A model generated the notes under the pieces. That model saw nothing but the letters and a program-made list of their open reading frames with translations. It did not search any database and had not been told where the DNA came from. DNA of 32,843 nt from Acinetobacter bereziniae (GTDB lineage Bacteria > Pseudomonadota > Gammaproteobacteria > Pseudomonadales > Moraxellaceae). Within the stretch, counting starts at the first letter, position 1; each line of letters starts with the position of its first letter. The stretch lies in NCBI GenBank assembly GCA_009912575.1, contig WNDP01000039.1, positions 1-32,843 on the forward strand, read 5' to 3'. The position numbers were made by a program, and so were the translations under genes. Shown here piece by piece: positions 1-7,625 of this stretch.

Positions 1-72
1 TTTGCAAGACGTTCAAAATCTTGTCTCAAAATGGGTTTGAGTAATTGATGAAATACGGTATTCTGATGTGAC

Positions 73-143
73 AAAACCTGAGTCCTTATAGTTGAAGTGT
101 TTGTTCGCACTTATATTTTAACTATTTAGACTCAGGTTTTTTT
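73..143 (+). terminator. Long hairpin terminator at window start
   Basis: An inverted repeat pairs CCTGAGTC (77-84) with GACTCAGG (129-136), followed by a T-run. The interior pairs further: AAGTG with CACTT around a TTTGTTCG loop, plus TAGTT with AACTA, giving a long multi-part stem. It would end a plus-strand gene lying left of the window. The AAAA before the left arm could also give weak termination in the other direction. A small structured RNA ending in this hairpin is the alternative. Confidence 0.6.
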
Positions 144-167
144 ATTTAATTTAAACTATGGGACAGT

Positions 168-188
168 AGTGCCGTAAGGTGCTTTTTT
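168..188 (+). terminator. Possible second weak terminator
   Basis: AGTGCC and GGTGCT pair with two G-T wobbles around a GTAA loop and are followed by six T. It is short and may be a back-up to the longer hairpin just before it. Confidence 0.3.
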
Positions 189-204
189 ATTGCTTTTGAT
201 TGAT

Positions 205-236
205 CAAAAATAAATAAAGCCCCATCTGGGGCTTCA
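205..236 (-). terminator. Terminator of the Lon-like protease gene
   Basis: AAGCCCC (217-223) and GGGGCTT (228-234) form a 7-bp stem with an ATCT loop. Read on the minus strand, the stem is followed by a T-rich tract (TTTATTTATTTTT). It lies just after the stop codon of the minus-strand Lon-family gene. Confidence 0.8.
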
Positions 237-258
237 TTTTGTTGATCTCGATTAAGTT

Positions 259-2880
259 TTAGGCACATTTATTTTGTTGAATGACAGCATCCACTTGAGC
301 ATCTTCAGTGAATGAAACAGTTTCAACCTTCTTTTCCTTTTTATCTTTCTTTTTTTTCTTTTTCTTTGGTTTTTGCTCTATTTCAACCCCATCTTCAAGT
401 GCTTGCCAATATTCAAGTTGAGCCATGACTGTTGCATAAATAGAGCCTTTGGTATAACGGCCTTTTTTATCTAAACTTCCTACAGGGCGAGCCATTAAGA
501 TTTCCAATGCTTGATCAATAGTATCAATGGCATGAATATGGAACATGTCTTCATTTACTGCATCAATAACATCTTGGCGAAGCATTAAATGTTGCATATT
601 TTGACGGGGAATAATGACACCTTGTTTGCCCGTTAAACCTTGTAGTTTACATGCATCAAAGAATCCTTCGATTTTCGCATTAACACCACCAATCGGTTGC
701 ACTTGACCTAACTGGTTCATCGAGCCTGTGATTGCCCAAGATTGATCAATCGGTAATTGGCAAATTGCTGAGATTAATGCTGATAATTCAGCAACCGTGG
801 CACTGTCACCATCGACTTGTCCGTAGCTTTGCTCAAAGGCTAGTGCCGCAGAGAAGTGAAGAATTTGTTCACGTCCAAAGTGGGCTTTGAGGAAGCTAGA
901 CATGAGTAACACACCTTTGGCATGTAATGAACCACCCAATTCTACACTACGTTCAATATCCAGAATATCGCCACCACCTTGATAAACTGAAGCGGTTAAA
1001 CGTGAGGGCAAACCAAACTCAACATCAGCATATTGAATAACAGATAATGCATTGATCTGACCTAAACGGTGTCCACGTGTTTCAATTAGTTGTGTTCCTC
1101 GTGAGAGGTCTTGCCAGTAAAGTTCTCTTAAATAGCCTAAGCGATATTGGCGGTGTTTAAGTGCAGTATTGATGTGATGTGAAGTAACTAATTTTTCATC
1201 TGATTGTGCAGCATGATGATGTGACTCGCGGATCAAATCTCCTAAAGTTAATGCATGTAGTGATAATGAGCTTTGGTCTTCCGCTTGGCGACTTGAATCG
1301 GTTAATAGTGCCGCCAAAGCTGAGCGATCAAATGGTAATAATTTATCTTGTTGAACATAGTCTGCAATCAATTGCATGTAGGCTTGTTCATTATCATCAT
1401 TACGTTGTAAGGTGTCAGTGAAATCTGCACGAATTTTAAATACACTGCCTAACTCTGGCTCTAGCTCTAAAATTTCATAATAAATTTCAGGCTCTGCGAG
1501 TAAAACCACTTTTAAATTGAGTGGAATCGGGGCAGGCTCAATAGATATGCTTCCTGTTAATGTCAACATGTGTTCAAGCGAAGACAGTTTAAGTTGACCG
1601 GATTTTAAAGCTCGTTTTAAACCTTGCCATGCATAAGGTTGTTCTAACAGCTGTTCAGCTTCTAAAATTAAAAAACCGCCATTGGCTTGGTGTAATGAAC
1701 CTGGTCGGATGAGCGTAAAGTCTGTGGTAATGGTGCCGTTTTGAGTGAGTTGTTCTACATGCCCAAGCAAATTGTAATGGGTTGGGAAATCTTCAAAGAT
1801 AACAGGGGCACCAGAATTCGGCTTGTTGTTCACTACTACATTGGCTTGATAACGTGAAGGTACACGGTTAAACAGAGAAGGAGAGAATTCTTCGCCTTCT
1901 TGGTCTAAAATCGTTTCAACATTTTCAATAATATCTGCTGCAAAGAGTTTTAAATATTGTTCTAATCCATTTACTGACTTGAACTTATTGAGGATTTGAT
2001 CAACACGAGGAAGCACCACTTGCTTGGCAATGTCACGATTGAGCTCTGAGACTTGATCACGGGCATCATCTTCTAAATCACCCAACTGAAGGCCGAGGCG
2101 TTCAAGTTTTTTATCCATGTAACGCATATTGGAGTTAATTTCTGCACGTTGTTTGCTGTCGAGTGCATTAATGTCTTCTTGTGACATCTCCAAGACTTTG
2201 TCATCTTTGACATGGATTGGCACAAAGATATGTTCGTCATTACGATTGATCAATTTAAGGTCAAGGTCTTCACCTTCTTTGGTGAGTTCAACCAGAGCAA
2301 GCTGTTGTTCATTCCCAGTAATTTGGCGAATACGTTCGATGCGATTGTGATAGGTTTCAGCACTAAAACGACGTTCAAGCTGTTTGAGAATGGTTTGCCA
2401 AGCTTGGTGGAGCATGGTTTGGAATTTACTGGCTTGACCCGCTTGGAAGCGCAATGCGATCGGCTGTCTGGCATTTTTAAAATTGTAAACATATACCCAG
2501 TCATCAGGCGTTTGCATGAGTTTGGCATGTTGCTCTAACAAGCGTTTGATCATGGTACGCTTGCCTAGTCCTGCCGTACCTACCGCAAAAATATTGTAGC
2601 CTGAATAAGGCAAGGCAATACCTGCTTCGACAGATGCTTTAGCACGATCTTGACCAAGAAAGTTATTGAGCGGTTTGATTCTCTTTGTGGATGAGGGAAT
2701 CTTGGTCAAATCTGGAATATGGGTCAGTTGTTCTGGTTTTAGGGCTGTGAGTGTCAAGGTATTTTGAATTTCCGTTTGATCAAAAGCAGAAGGGAAAAGG
2801 GCTTCAGTTTTTTGTATTAGGTTTGCGGTGTGAGTATTTGAAACAGCAGTAGAGCTTAATTGATCGTGTCTTTGGGTCAC
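259..2880 (-). CDS. Lon-family ATP-dependent protease (LonB/YcbZ-like)
   Basis: The product is an 873-residue soluble AAA+ serine protease of the Lon superfamily, with the YcbZ/LonB-like layout (no classical Lon N-domain). Walker A is GTAGLGKRT at residues 101-109. A Walker-B-like segment FLILEAEQLL sits near the middle. The C-terminal Lon protease domain has the catalytic Ser693 in GDSAT and Lys736 in GGVNAK; the 43-residue spacing equals that of E. coli Lon Ser679/Lys722. A long charged helical region (about 170-330) probably forms the coiled-coil insert of this subfamily. The last about 40 residues carry a lysine-rich tail coded by A/T homopolymers. The gene is divergent from ampG. The start ATG gives the full family N-terminus. 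Substrates are unknown; quality control of misfolded or regulatory proteins is the family expectation. Confidence 0.9.
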   Translation of the reverse strand: MTQRHDQLSSTAVSNTHTANLIQKTEALFPSAFDQTEIQNTLTLTALKPEQLTHIPDLTKIPSSTKRIKPLNNFLGQDRAKASVEAGIALPYSGYNIFAVGTAGLGKRTMIKRLLEQHAKLMQTPDDWVYVYNFKNARQPIALRFQAGQASKFQTMLHQAWQTILKQLERRFSAETYHNRIERIRQITGNEQQLALVELTKEGEDLDLKLINRNDEHIFVPIHVKDDKVLEMSQEDINALDSKQRAEINSNMRYMDKKLERLGLQLGDLEDDARDQVSELNRDIAKQVVLPRVDQILNKFKSVNGLEQYLKLFAADIIENVETILDQEGEEFSPSLFNRVPSRYQANVVVNNKPNSGAPVIFEDFPTHYNLLGHVEQLTQNGTITTDFTLIRPGSLHQANGGFLILEAEQLLEQPYAWQGLKRALKSGQLKLSSLEHMLTLTGSISIEPAPIPLNLKVVLLAEPEIYYEILELEPELGSVFKIRADFTDTLQRNDDNEQAYMQLIADYVQQDKLLPFDRSALAALLTDSSRQAEDQSSLSLHALTLGDLIRESHHHAAQSDEKLVTSHHINTALKHRQYRLGYLRELYWQDLSRGTQLIETRGHRLGQINALSVIQYADVEFGLPSRLTASVYQGGGDILDIERSVELGGSLHAKGVLLMSSFLKAHFGREQILHFSAALAFEQSYGQVDGDSATVAELSALISAICQLPIDQSWAITGSMNQLGQVQPIGGVNAKIEGFFDACKLQGLTGKQGVIIPRQNMQHLMLRQDVIDAVNEDMFHIHAIDTIDQALEILMARPVGSLDKKGRYTKGSIYATVMAQLEYWQALEDGVEIEQKPKKKKKKKDKKEKKVETVSFTEDAQVDAVIQQNKCA

Positions 2881-3061
2881 AGGTGAAATCCAAAACTTAT
2901 ATGGGTTGAAAGCTTAAAGGTATACAGGATTGGGGGGAAAGATCAAGCGTCTAAAGCGGAAATATCTGTAAAAGGCGACCTTAGTTGCATAAAAGTGATT
3001 GAAACTCTGAGCATTAAAAGGTTGAATAGCATTATTTCATTTTTCAGAAAATAACAACGCA

Positions 3062-5248
3062 ATGACAACGCAACTATCTCAGCAATCGTCTGAGCAGAAT
3101 TCAACTGTGAAAAATGGATGGAAATCTGCTTTTGCTGCATTTTTAGACCGCCATGCTGCAATCATGCTCTTTTTGGGTTTTTCAGCAGGTATTCCAATTT
3201 TACTGATTTTTTCTAGTTTATCTTTATGGCTCGGTGAGGCTGGTATTGAAAAAAGTGCAGTCACTTTTTTTAGTTGGGCTGCATTGGGTTATTCTTTTAA
3301 ATTTGTTTGGGCACCACTCATTGATGAATTACCAGTGCCTGTATTGACCAAAAAATTGGGACGACGACGAGCTTGGTTGTTAATTGCACAACTTTTAATT
3401 ATTTGTGCAATTTGTATTATGGCATTTTCTGACCCTGCCTTAGGTCAAAGTTATATTTACCAAATGGCTGTGGGAGCAGTACTGCTTGGATTTTCAGCTG
3501 CAACCCAAGATATTGTTATCGATGCTTATCGAATAGAGTTAGCCGAAACTGAAATGCAAACTGTGTTGGCTTCAACCTACAACGCTGGATATCGTTTAGG
3601 GATGATTGTTGCAGGTGCAGGTGCATTGTTTTTGGCTGCATCTCTAGGGACAGCGAAAGGTAATTATATTTATGAAGCATGGAAATATACTTATTTAACC
3701 ATGGCGGTTGTCATGGCGATAGGTGTGATTACAACTCTTTTGATTAGAGAACCACAAGTCAACCGTGTGGATAAGCACTATAAAAACATTGATTACTATC
3801 GCTTGGTCTTTGTCTTTATTTTAGCTGTTGCCAGTTTTGTTTGTTTTTATATTTATTCGGATGATTTAGTTCAATATTTGCAATCAATATGGCACGTTCA
3901 AGATAGTTTTCTTAAATTTCTCATGGAAGCCGTACGCTTTTTAGGTTCTGGTTTTGGTGCTGTATTTGTCGCATCCTTGCTTATTCGTGTAGGGGGAGTG
4001 AACAAGCAAATGGCCTATGAAACTTGGGTAAATCCAATTGCTGACTTCTTTAAACGCTATGGCGTTAAATTAGCATTGGTTTTATTGTTGTTGATCGGTT
4101 TTTATCGAATTTCAGATATTATTGCAGGCGTTATCTCAAATGTTTTTTATCAAGATTTAAACTTTACCAAAGAACAGATTGCTGAAGCCGTAAAAATCTA
4201 TGGTGTCATTTTTAGCTTACTGGGTGGTTTTCTGGGTGGTTTGCTTGCACAACGCATGAATATTATGAAGTTAATGTTTGTTGGAGCGGTATTAGCAAGT
4301 TCAACCAACTTAACTTTTATTGGTTTAGTGAAGTCTGGTGCGCCAATGCAGACAGTACAGATTCATGTCGCAGATAAGACCTTTCAAGCTGTACCAGATG
4401 AGGTGGGGTATTGGAAGGTTTCAGTACCTAGCCAAGATTTGGCACAAGCGAATACTGTGCGTGTTGAAGCGGCATTGGTGGGACAAGCGGCGACAGATCA
4501 ATATCGTGTTCCTTATTTAAAGGATAATGGCACAGCCCAAATTATATTGTTTCCTGTGACGAGTGATAATCAACTATCAACCACCGAGTCTAAACAAAGT
4601 ATCGTGGTCAAAGGTCAAACCTTAGGTATAAAACTCGAGGAACTGAATGAAGATAATCCGATCAGTTTGAAACTTGATGGTAAAAGTTTTCCAGCAAAGC
4701 TAGACAAAGATGGCATCTTTAGTGGCACAATAAGTGGAAAAGAATTACAGACATCTGCATCTAAAAATATCATTGCAGTGGTGAATTATAAAAAAGCACA
4801 AATAACTTTGAGTGCACAGCAAAACTATCAATTGGCAGAGAAAAAAGGCGATATTGATGTTGATATGCAACCTGTTCCAGTGGTTAAAGCAGATGCAAAT
4901 TCGTCTATCGAAATCAAAGGGAAAGTGATTGAGCAATATAGTTCAGGGTGGCTCTATTTTGCAATCGTGGTGGATAACTTGGCTTCTGGTTTGGCTGGAG
5001 CTGCCTTTATTGCATTTTTATCCAGTTTGACGAGTGTGTCATTTACAGCAGTGCAATATGCAATATTTAGTTCACTCATGACATTGACCCCTAAAATCTT
5101 AGGTGGCTATTCTGGAACAATTGTCACCAATATTGGCTATCCTAAGTTCTTCTTAATGACTACGTTGATAGGCATCCCAATCTTGATTTTAGTGTTGTGG
5201 GTGGCTAAGTTATTACGTGAGCATCAATCGCAAACGATCAAAGAATAA
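3062..5248 (+). CDS. ampG: AmpG-family muropeptide permease with large periplasmic insert
   Basis: The product is a major facilitator superfamily inner-membrane protein of the AmpG family, which imports GlcNAc-anhydroMurNAc muropeptides for wall recycling and beta-lactamase signalling. It has 728 residues; E. coli AmpG has about 491. The N-terminal half is canonical: LGFSAGIPILLIFSSLSLWL at 38-57, WAPLIDELPVP at 83-93, GRRRAW at 100-105 and the DIVIDAYRIEL helix at 150-160. Residues about 425-628 form a non-membrane, beta-rich insert between two transmembrane helices, and membrane helices resume with WLYFAIVVDNLASGLAGAAF. A further stretch around 240-330 adds hydrophobic segments. The ATG has no strong Shine-Dalgarno sequence, but the N-terminus fits the family. 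A terminator follows. Confidence 0.88.
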   Translation: MTTQLSQQSSEQNSTVKNGWKSAFAAFLDRHAAIMLFLGFSAGIPILLIFSSLSLWLGEAGIEKSAVTFFSWAALGYSFKFVWAPLIDELPVPVLTKKLGRRRAWLLIAQLLIICAICIMAFSDPALGQSYIYQMAVGAVLLGFSAATQDIVIDAYRIELAETEMQTVLASTYNAGYRLGMIVAGAGALFLAASLGTAKGNYIYEAWKYTYLTMAVVMAIGVITTLLIREPQVNRVDKHYKNIDYYRLVFVFILAVASFVCFYIYSDDLVQYLQSIWHVQDSFLKFLMEAVRFLGSGFGAVFVASLLIRVGGVNKQMAYETWVNPIADFFKRYGVKLALVLLLLIGFYRISDIIAGVISNVFYQDLNFTKEQIAEAVKIYGVIFSLLGGFLGGLLAQRMNIMKLMFVGAVLASSTNLTFIGLVKSGAPMQTVQIHVADKTFQAVPDEVGYWKVSVPSQDLAQANTVRVEAALVGQAATDQYRVPYLKDNGTAQIILFPVTSDNQLSTTESKQSIVVKGQTLGIKLEELNEDNPISLKLDGKSFPAKLDKDGIFSGTISGKELQTSASKNIIAVVNYKKAQITLSAQQNYQLAEKKGDIDVDMQPVPVVKADANSSIEIKGKVIEQYSSGWLYFAIVVDNLASGLAGAAFIAFLSSLTSVSFTAVQYAIFSSLMTLTPKILGGYSGTIVTNIGYPKFFLMTTLIGIPILILVLWVAKLLREHQSQTIKE

Positions 5249-5290
5249 AAGCTGTGATTTTGAAATTTATATAACACTGGATCTTATCAA

Positions 5291-5330
5291 AAGACCTATT
5301 TAATCATCATAATTAGATAGGTCTTTTTTT
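5291..5330 (+). terminator. Terminator after ampG
   Basis: AAGACCTAT (5291-5299) pairs perfectly with ATAGGTCTT (5317-5325), followed by further T residues. It is a clear intrinsic terminator, 42 bases after the ampG stop. Confidence 0.85.
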
Positions 5331-5410
5331 ATTGGGCTGACCAAAAACATTTATATTGGTTAAATCTCATTCATAAAATTAGTCATTTTAGATCGTGAAA
5401 TAGCGATAAA

Positions 5411-5439
5411 TTGAAATTTTGAGTGGTATTGCCTATATT
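5411..5439 (+). promoter_or_regulatory. Sigma-70-type promoter of gloA
   Basis: TTGAAA (5411-5416) and TATATT (5434-5439) are separated by exactly 17 bases. Transcription would start near 5446, giving a leader of about 30 bases before the gloA ATG. Confidence 0.65.
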
Positions 5440-5474
5440 GGCAGACAATATTTGTGGAAATAGGATAATCAATC

Positions 5475-5876
5475 ATGCGCATGCTACATACCATGTTACG
5501 CGTAGGCAATTTAGAACAGTCTTTGGCGTTCTATACTGAAGTTCTCGGTATGACATTACTTCGTAAACGTGACTATGAAGAAGGGCGTTTTACCCTTGCT
5601 TTTGTAGGCTATGGCGATGAAGAGCATAATACTGTATTGGAACTCACTCATAACTGGGACACTGCAAGCTATGAGTTAGGCAATGCTTATGGACATATTG
5701 CGATTGGTGTAGAGGATGCATATAAAGCATGTGAAGAGATCAAAGCACGTGGTGGAAATGTAGTGCGTGAGGCTGGACCAATGAAAGGTGGAGTAACTGT
5801 AATCGCCTTTGTTGAAGATCCAGATGGTTATAAAATTGAATTAATCCAACAAGATCAAGATGCAAGAAACAATTAA
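5475..5876 (+). CDS. gloA: Lactoylglutathione lyase (glyoxalase I)
   Basis: This cytosolic metalloenzyme converts the methylglyoxal-glutathione hemithioacetal to S-lactoylglutathione. Its 133 residues match the usual length of the bacterial Ni-type enzyme. All four metal ligands of the E. coli protein are at the same positions: His5 (MRMLHT), Glu56 (TVLELT), His74 (YGHIA) and Glu122 (YKIELI). Conserved stretches such as [17 protein letters not shown] and [10 protein letters not shown] are present. The start is preceded by an AGGA-type ribosome site. The gene is monocistronic, with its own promoter and a hairpin terminator. Confidence 0.97.
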   Translation: MRMLHTMLRVGNLEQSLAFYTEVLGMTLLRKRDYEEGRFTLAFVGYGDEEHNTVLELTHNWDTASYELGNAYGHIAIGVEDAYKACEEIKARGGNVVREAGPMKGGVTVIAFVEDPDGYKIELIQQDQDARNN

Positions 5877-5960
5877 TCACTTAACAGTGTGTTAAATTAA
5901 GTTGATATGTGTCGTAAATAAATAGTGAACATTTAGCCAAATTAGTAGCTTTATTTTTGG

Positions 5961-6015
5961 AGCTCAGTAAGATTGAATTTTACCTCAAAGTAAAATTAAA
6001 CTACTGAGCTTTTTC
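5961..6015 (+). terminator. Terminator after gloA
   Basis: AGCTCAGTA (5961-5969) pairs with TACTGAGCT (6002-6010), followed by a T-run. An inner stem pairs TTTTAC with GTAAAA. The T-run lies only about 26 bases before the next gene's ATG. Confidence 0.75.
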
Positions 6016-6040
6016 ATATTTTGAATACAGGAAGTTGCTT

Positions 6041-7021
6041 ATGAAAATGTTGAAACTATTGGCATTAGATCACTTTACGATACTGTTGGTAGCAATGGTG
6101 CTTTTAGCTTCATTTTTACCCATTTCAGGTCAAGCAGCGGTTATCTTTGGAAAAATTACCACCATAGCGATTGCCGTTTTATTCTTTTTGCATGGGGCAA
6201 AGTTATCACGTGAAGCTGTAATCGAAGGCATCTTGCATTGGAAACTGCATGCTTTGGTTTTTGCAGTCACATTTGTGGTATTTCCAGTGCTTGGTTTGAT
6301 GGCAAAGCCAATACTTGAACCGTTATTGGGGCAACAACTGTATTGGGGTTTCCTGTTTATGTGTTTCTTGCCATCAACGGTGCAATCTTCAATCGCATTT
6401 ACATCAGTTGCTAAAGGTAATGTGGCTGCAGCAGTGTGTAGCGCGTCATTCTCAAATTTGATAGGGATGTTTATCACCCCAATTTTAGTCAGCCTATTTA
6501 TATTTGGACAGTCAAAGCATGATTATGATCCTACCTCATCAATCATTGAAATTACCTTATTGCTCTTGGTACCATTTATTTTAGGGCAGGTTTTACGACC
6601 TTATGTATTTCCTTTGATGCAAAAAATGCCAAAAATCGTTAAGGTTTTTGATCAAGGCTCGATTTTAATGGTGGTTTATGGGGCGTTTAGTGGGGCGGTT
6701 GTTGCGGGTTTATGGCATCAAGTGAGTGTGTCCACATTGATCTACCTCGTTTTGGCATGCTCAGTTTTATTGACTGTTATTATGCTTTTGGCGTTATACA
6801 TTCCAAAATGGTTAGGCTTTAGTAAAGCGGATCAAATTTCTATTTTCTTCTGTGGTTCTAAGAAAACACTCGCCAGCGGTGTACCTATGGCACAAATCTT
6901 ATTTATTGGGCAACCCCTAGGTATGATTGTATTGCCGATTATGATCTTCCATCAGATTCAATTGATGGTGTGTGGTGTCATAGCAAACTATTGGTCTAAA
7001 CAGCAGCAAGATAACGATTGA
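6041..7021 (+). CDS. SBF-like bile acid:sodium symporter-family transporter
   Basis: The product is an integral membrane protein of 326 residues of the bile acid:Na+ symporter (BASS) superfamily, closest in look to the bacterial YfeH-like branch. It has about nine to ten hydrophobic helices, starting after KLLALDHFTILLVAMVLLAS. Typical segments include FLPSTVQSSIAFTSVAKGN (mid-protein, substrate crossover region) and the late FFCGSKKTLASGVPMAQI segment. ATG 6041 is preferred over the upstream in-frame TTG at 6035, because AGGAAG (6029-6034) is spaced 6 bases from the ATG. The substrate is not deducible; organic anions or small acids are the family range. It stands alone between gloA and rpmE. 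Confidence 0.85.
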   Translation: MKMLKLLALDHFTILLVAMVLLASFLPISGQAAVIFGKITTIAIAVLFFLHGAKLSREAVIEGILHWKLHALVFAVTFVVFPVLGLMAKPILEPLLGQQLYWGFLFMCFLPSTVQSSIAFTSVAKGNVAAAVCSASFSNLIGMFITPILVSLFIFGQSKHDYDPTSSIIEITLLLLVPFILGQVLRPYVFPLMQKMPKIVKVFDQGSILMVVYGAFSGAVVAGLWHQVSVSTLIYLVLACSVLLTVIMLLALYIPKWLGFSKADQISIFFCGSKKTLASGVPMAQILFIGQPLGMIVLPIMIFHQIQLMVCGVIANYWSKQQQDND

Positions 7022-7050
7022 ATTGCTGTTAATTCTTTTAGCATCATGGG

Positions 7051-7079
7051 TCGCAATTTAAGTATTTCTTGTGTATAAT
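7051..7079 (+). promoter_or_regulatory. Likely rpmE promoter
   Basis: A perfect TATAAT (7074-7079) is preceded by TCGCAA (7051-7056, a weak -35) with a 17-base spacer. It implies a leader of about 175 bases before rpmE. Confidence 0.5.
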
Positions 7080-7085
7080 ACTGTC

Positions 7086-7260
7086 CACTTGTTGTGCTTA
7101 GCTCTGACACTTATAGTCTCGGTGGGCCAAAAGAAATGGTCTGTTATGGTGTTAGCCTGTTGATAAATAATCAGCCTTCCTCAGATTTTCCATTACGGGA
7201 CTTTTGAGAGTGGTTAATTGCGATGACAGCTAAACCTTTCTTAACTTAGGAGAATCGACC
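7086..7260 (+). promoter_or_regulatory. Long rpmE 5' leader, possible L31 autoregulatory RNA
   Basis: About 175 untranslated bases separate the predicted start of transcription from the rpmE ATG, which has an AGGAG ribosome site (7249-7253). Ribosomal-protein L31 leaders in several bacterial groups are known to fold into L31-binding autoregulatory RNAs. I see short complementary stretches (for example GTTAGCCTG followed by a later CAGCC context) but did not derive a full fold. The regulatory role is therefore inferred from leader length and gene identity. Confidence 0.3.
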
Positions 7261-7485
7261 ATGCGCGCCGATATTCACCCAAAATATGGAACTTTAGTTG
7301 CTACTTGTTCATGTGGTAACGTTATCGAAACTCGTTCTGCTTTAGGTAAAGACACAATCTACCTAGACGTATGTTCAGCTTGCCACCCATTCTATACTGG
7401 TAAACAGAAGAATGTTGATACTGGCGGTCGTATCGATAAGTTCAAACAACGTTTTGCTGGTATGTCACGTTCTGTTAAACGTTAA
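7261..7485 (+). CDS. rpmE: 50S ribosomal protein L31 (zinc-binding type)
   Basis: L31 is a 74-residue protein of the large ribosomal subunit at the intersubunit bridge. It starts [10 protein letters not shown] and carries four cysteines: Cys16 and Cys18 in CSCGN, and Cys37 and Cys40 in [10 protein letters not shown]. These mark the zinc-containing C+ paralogue rather than the zinc-free form made under zinc limitation. The canonical tail RIDKFKQRF is present. The start has a strong AGGAG site. A terminator follows 17 bases after the stop. Confidence 0.98.
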   Translation: MRADIHPKYGTLVATCSCGNVIETRSALGKDTIYLDVCSACHPFYTGKQKNVDTGGRIDKFKQRFAGMSRSVKR

Positions 7486-7500
7486 TACGACAAAACATAA

Positions 7501-7525
7501 AAAACGGGCTTTAGCCCGTTTTTTT
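7501..7525 (+). terminator. Bidirectional terminator after rpmE
   Basis: AACGGGCT (7503-7510) and AGCCCGTT (7513-7520) form a tight stem with T-runs on both strands. It ends rpmE and can also end the minus-strand FimX-like gene that stops at 7626. Confidence 0.88.
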
Positions 7526-7625
7526 GTATCTTGTATCAATGAAACATGTGTTTGTAAAAGGTAGAAATATCTATTTATAAAAGATTAAGTATTGAATTCA
7601 ATACTCAATCTTAAATAAGTATTGT

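Noticed and set aside
1-48. Possible tail of a plus-strand gene entering from the left
   Set aside because: All three plus frames stop within the first 48 bases and none has recognisable protein sequence, so no frame can be chosen.
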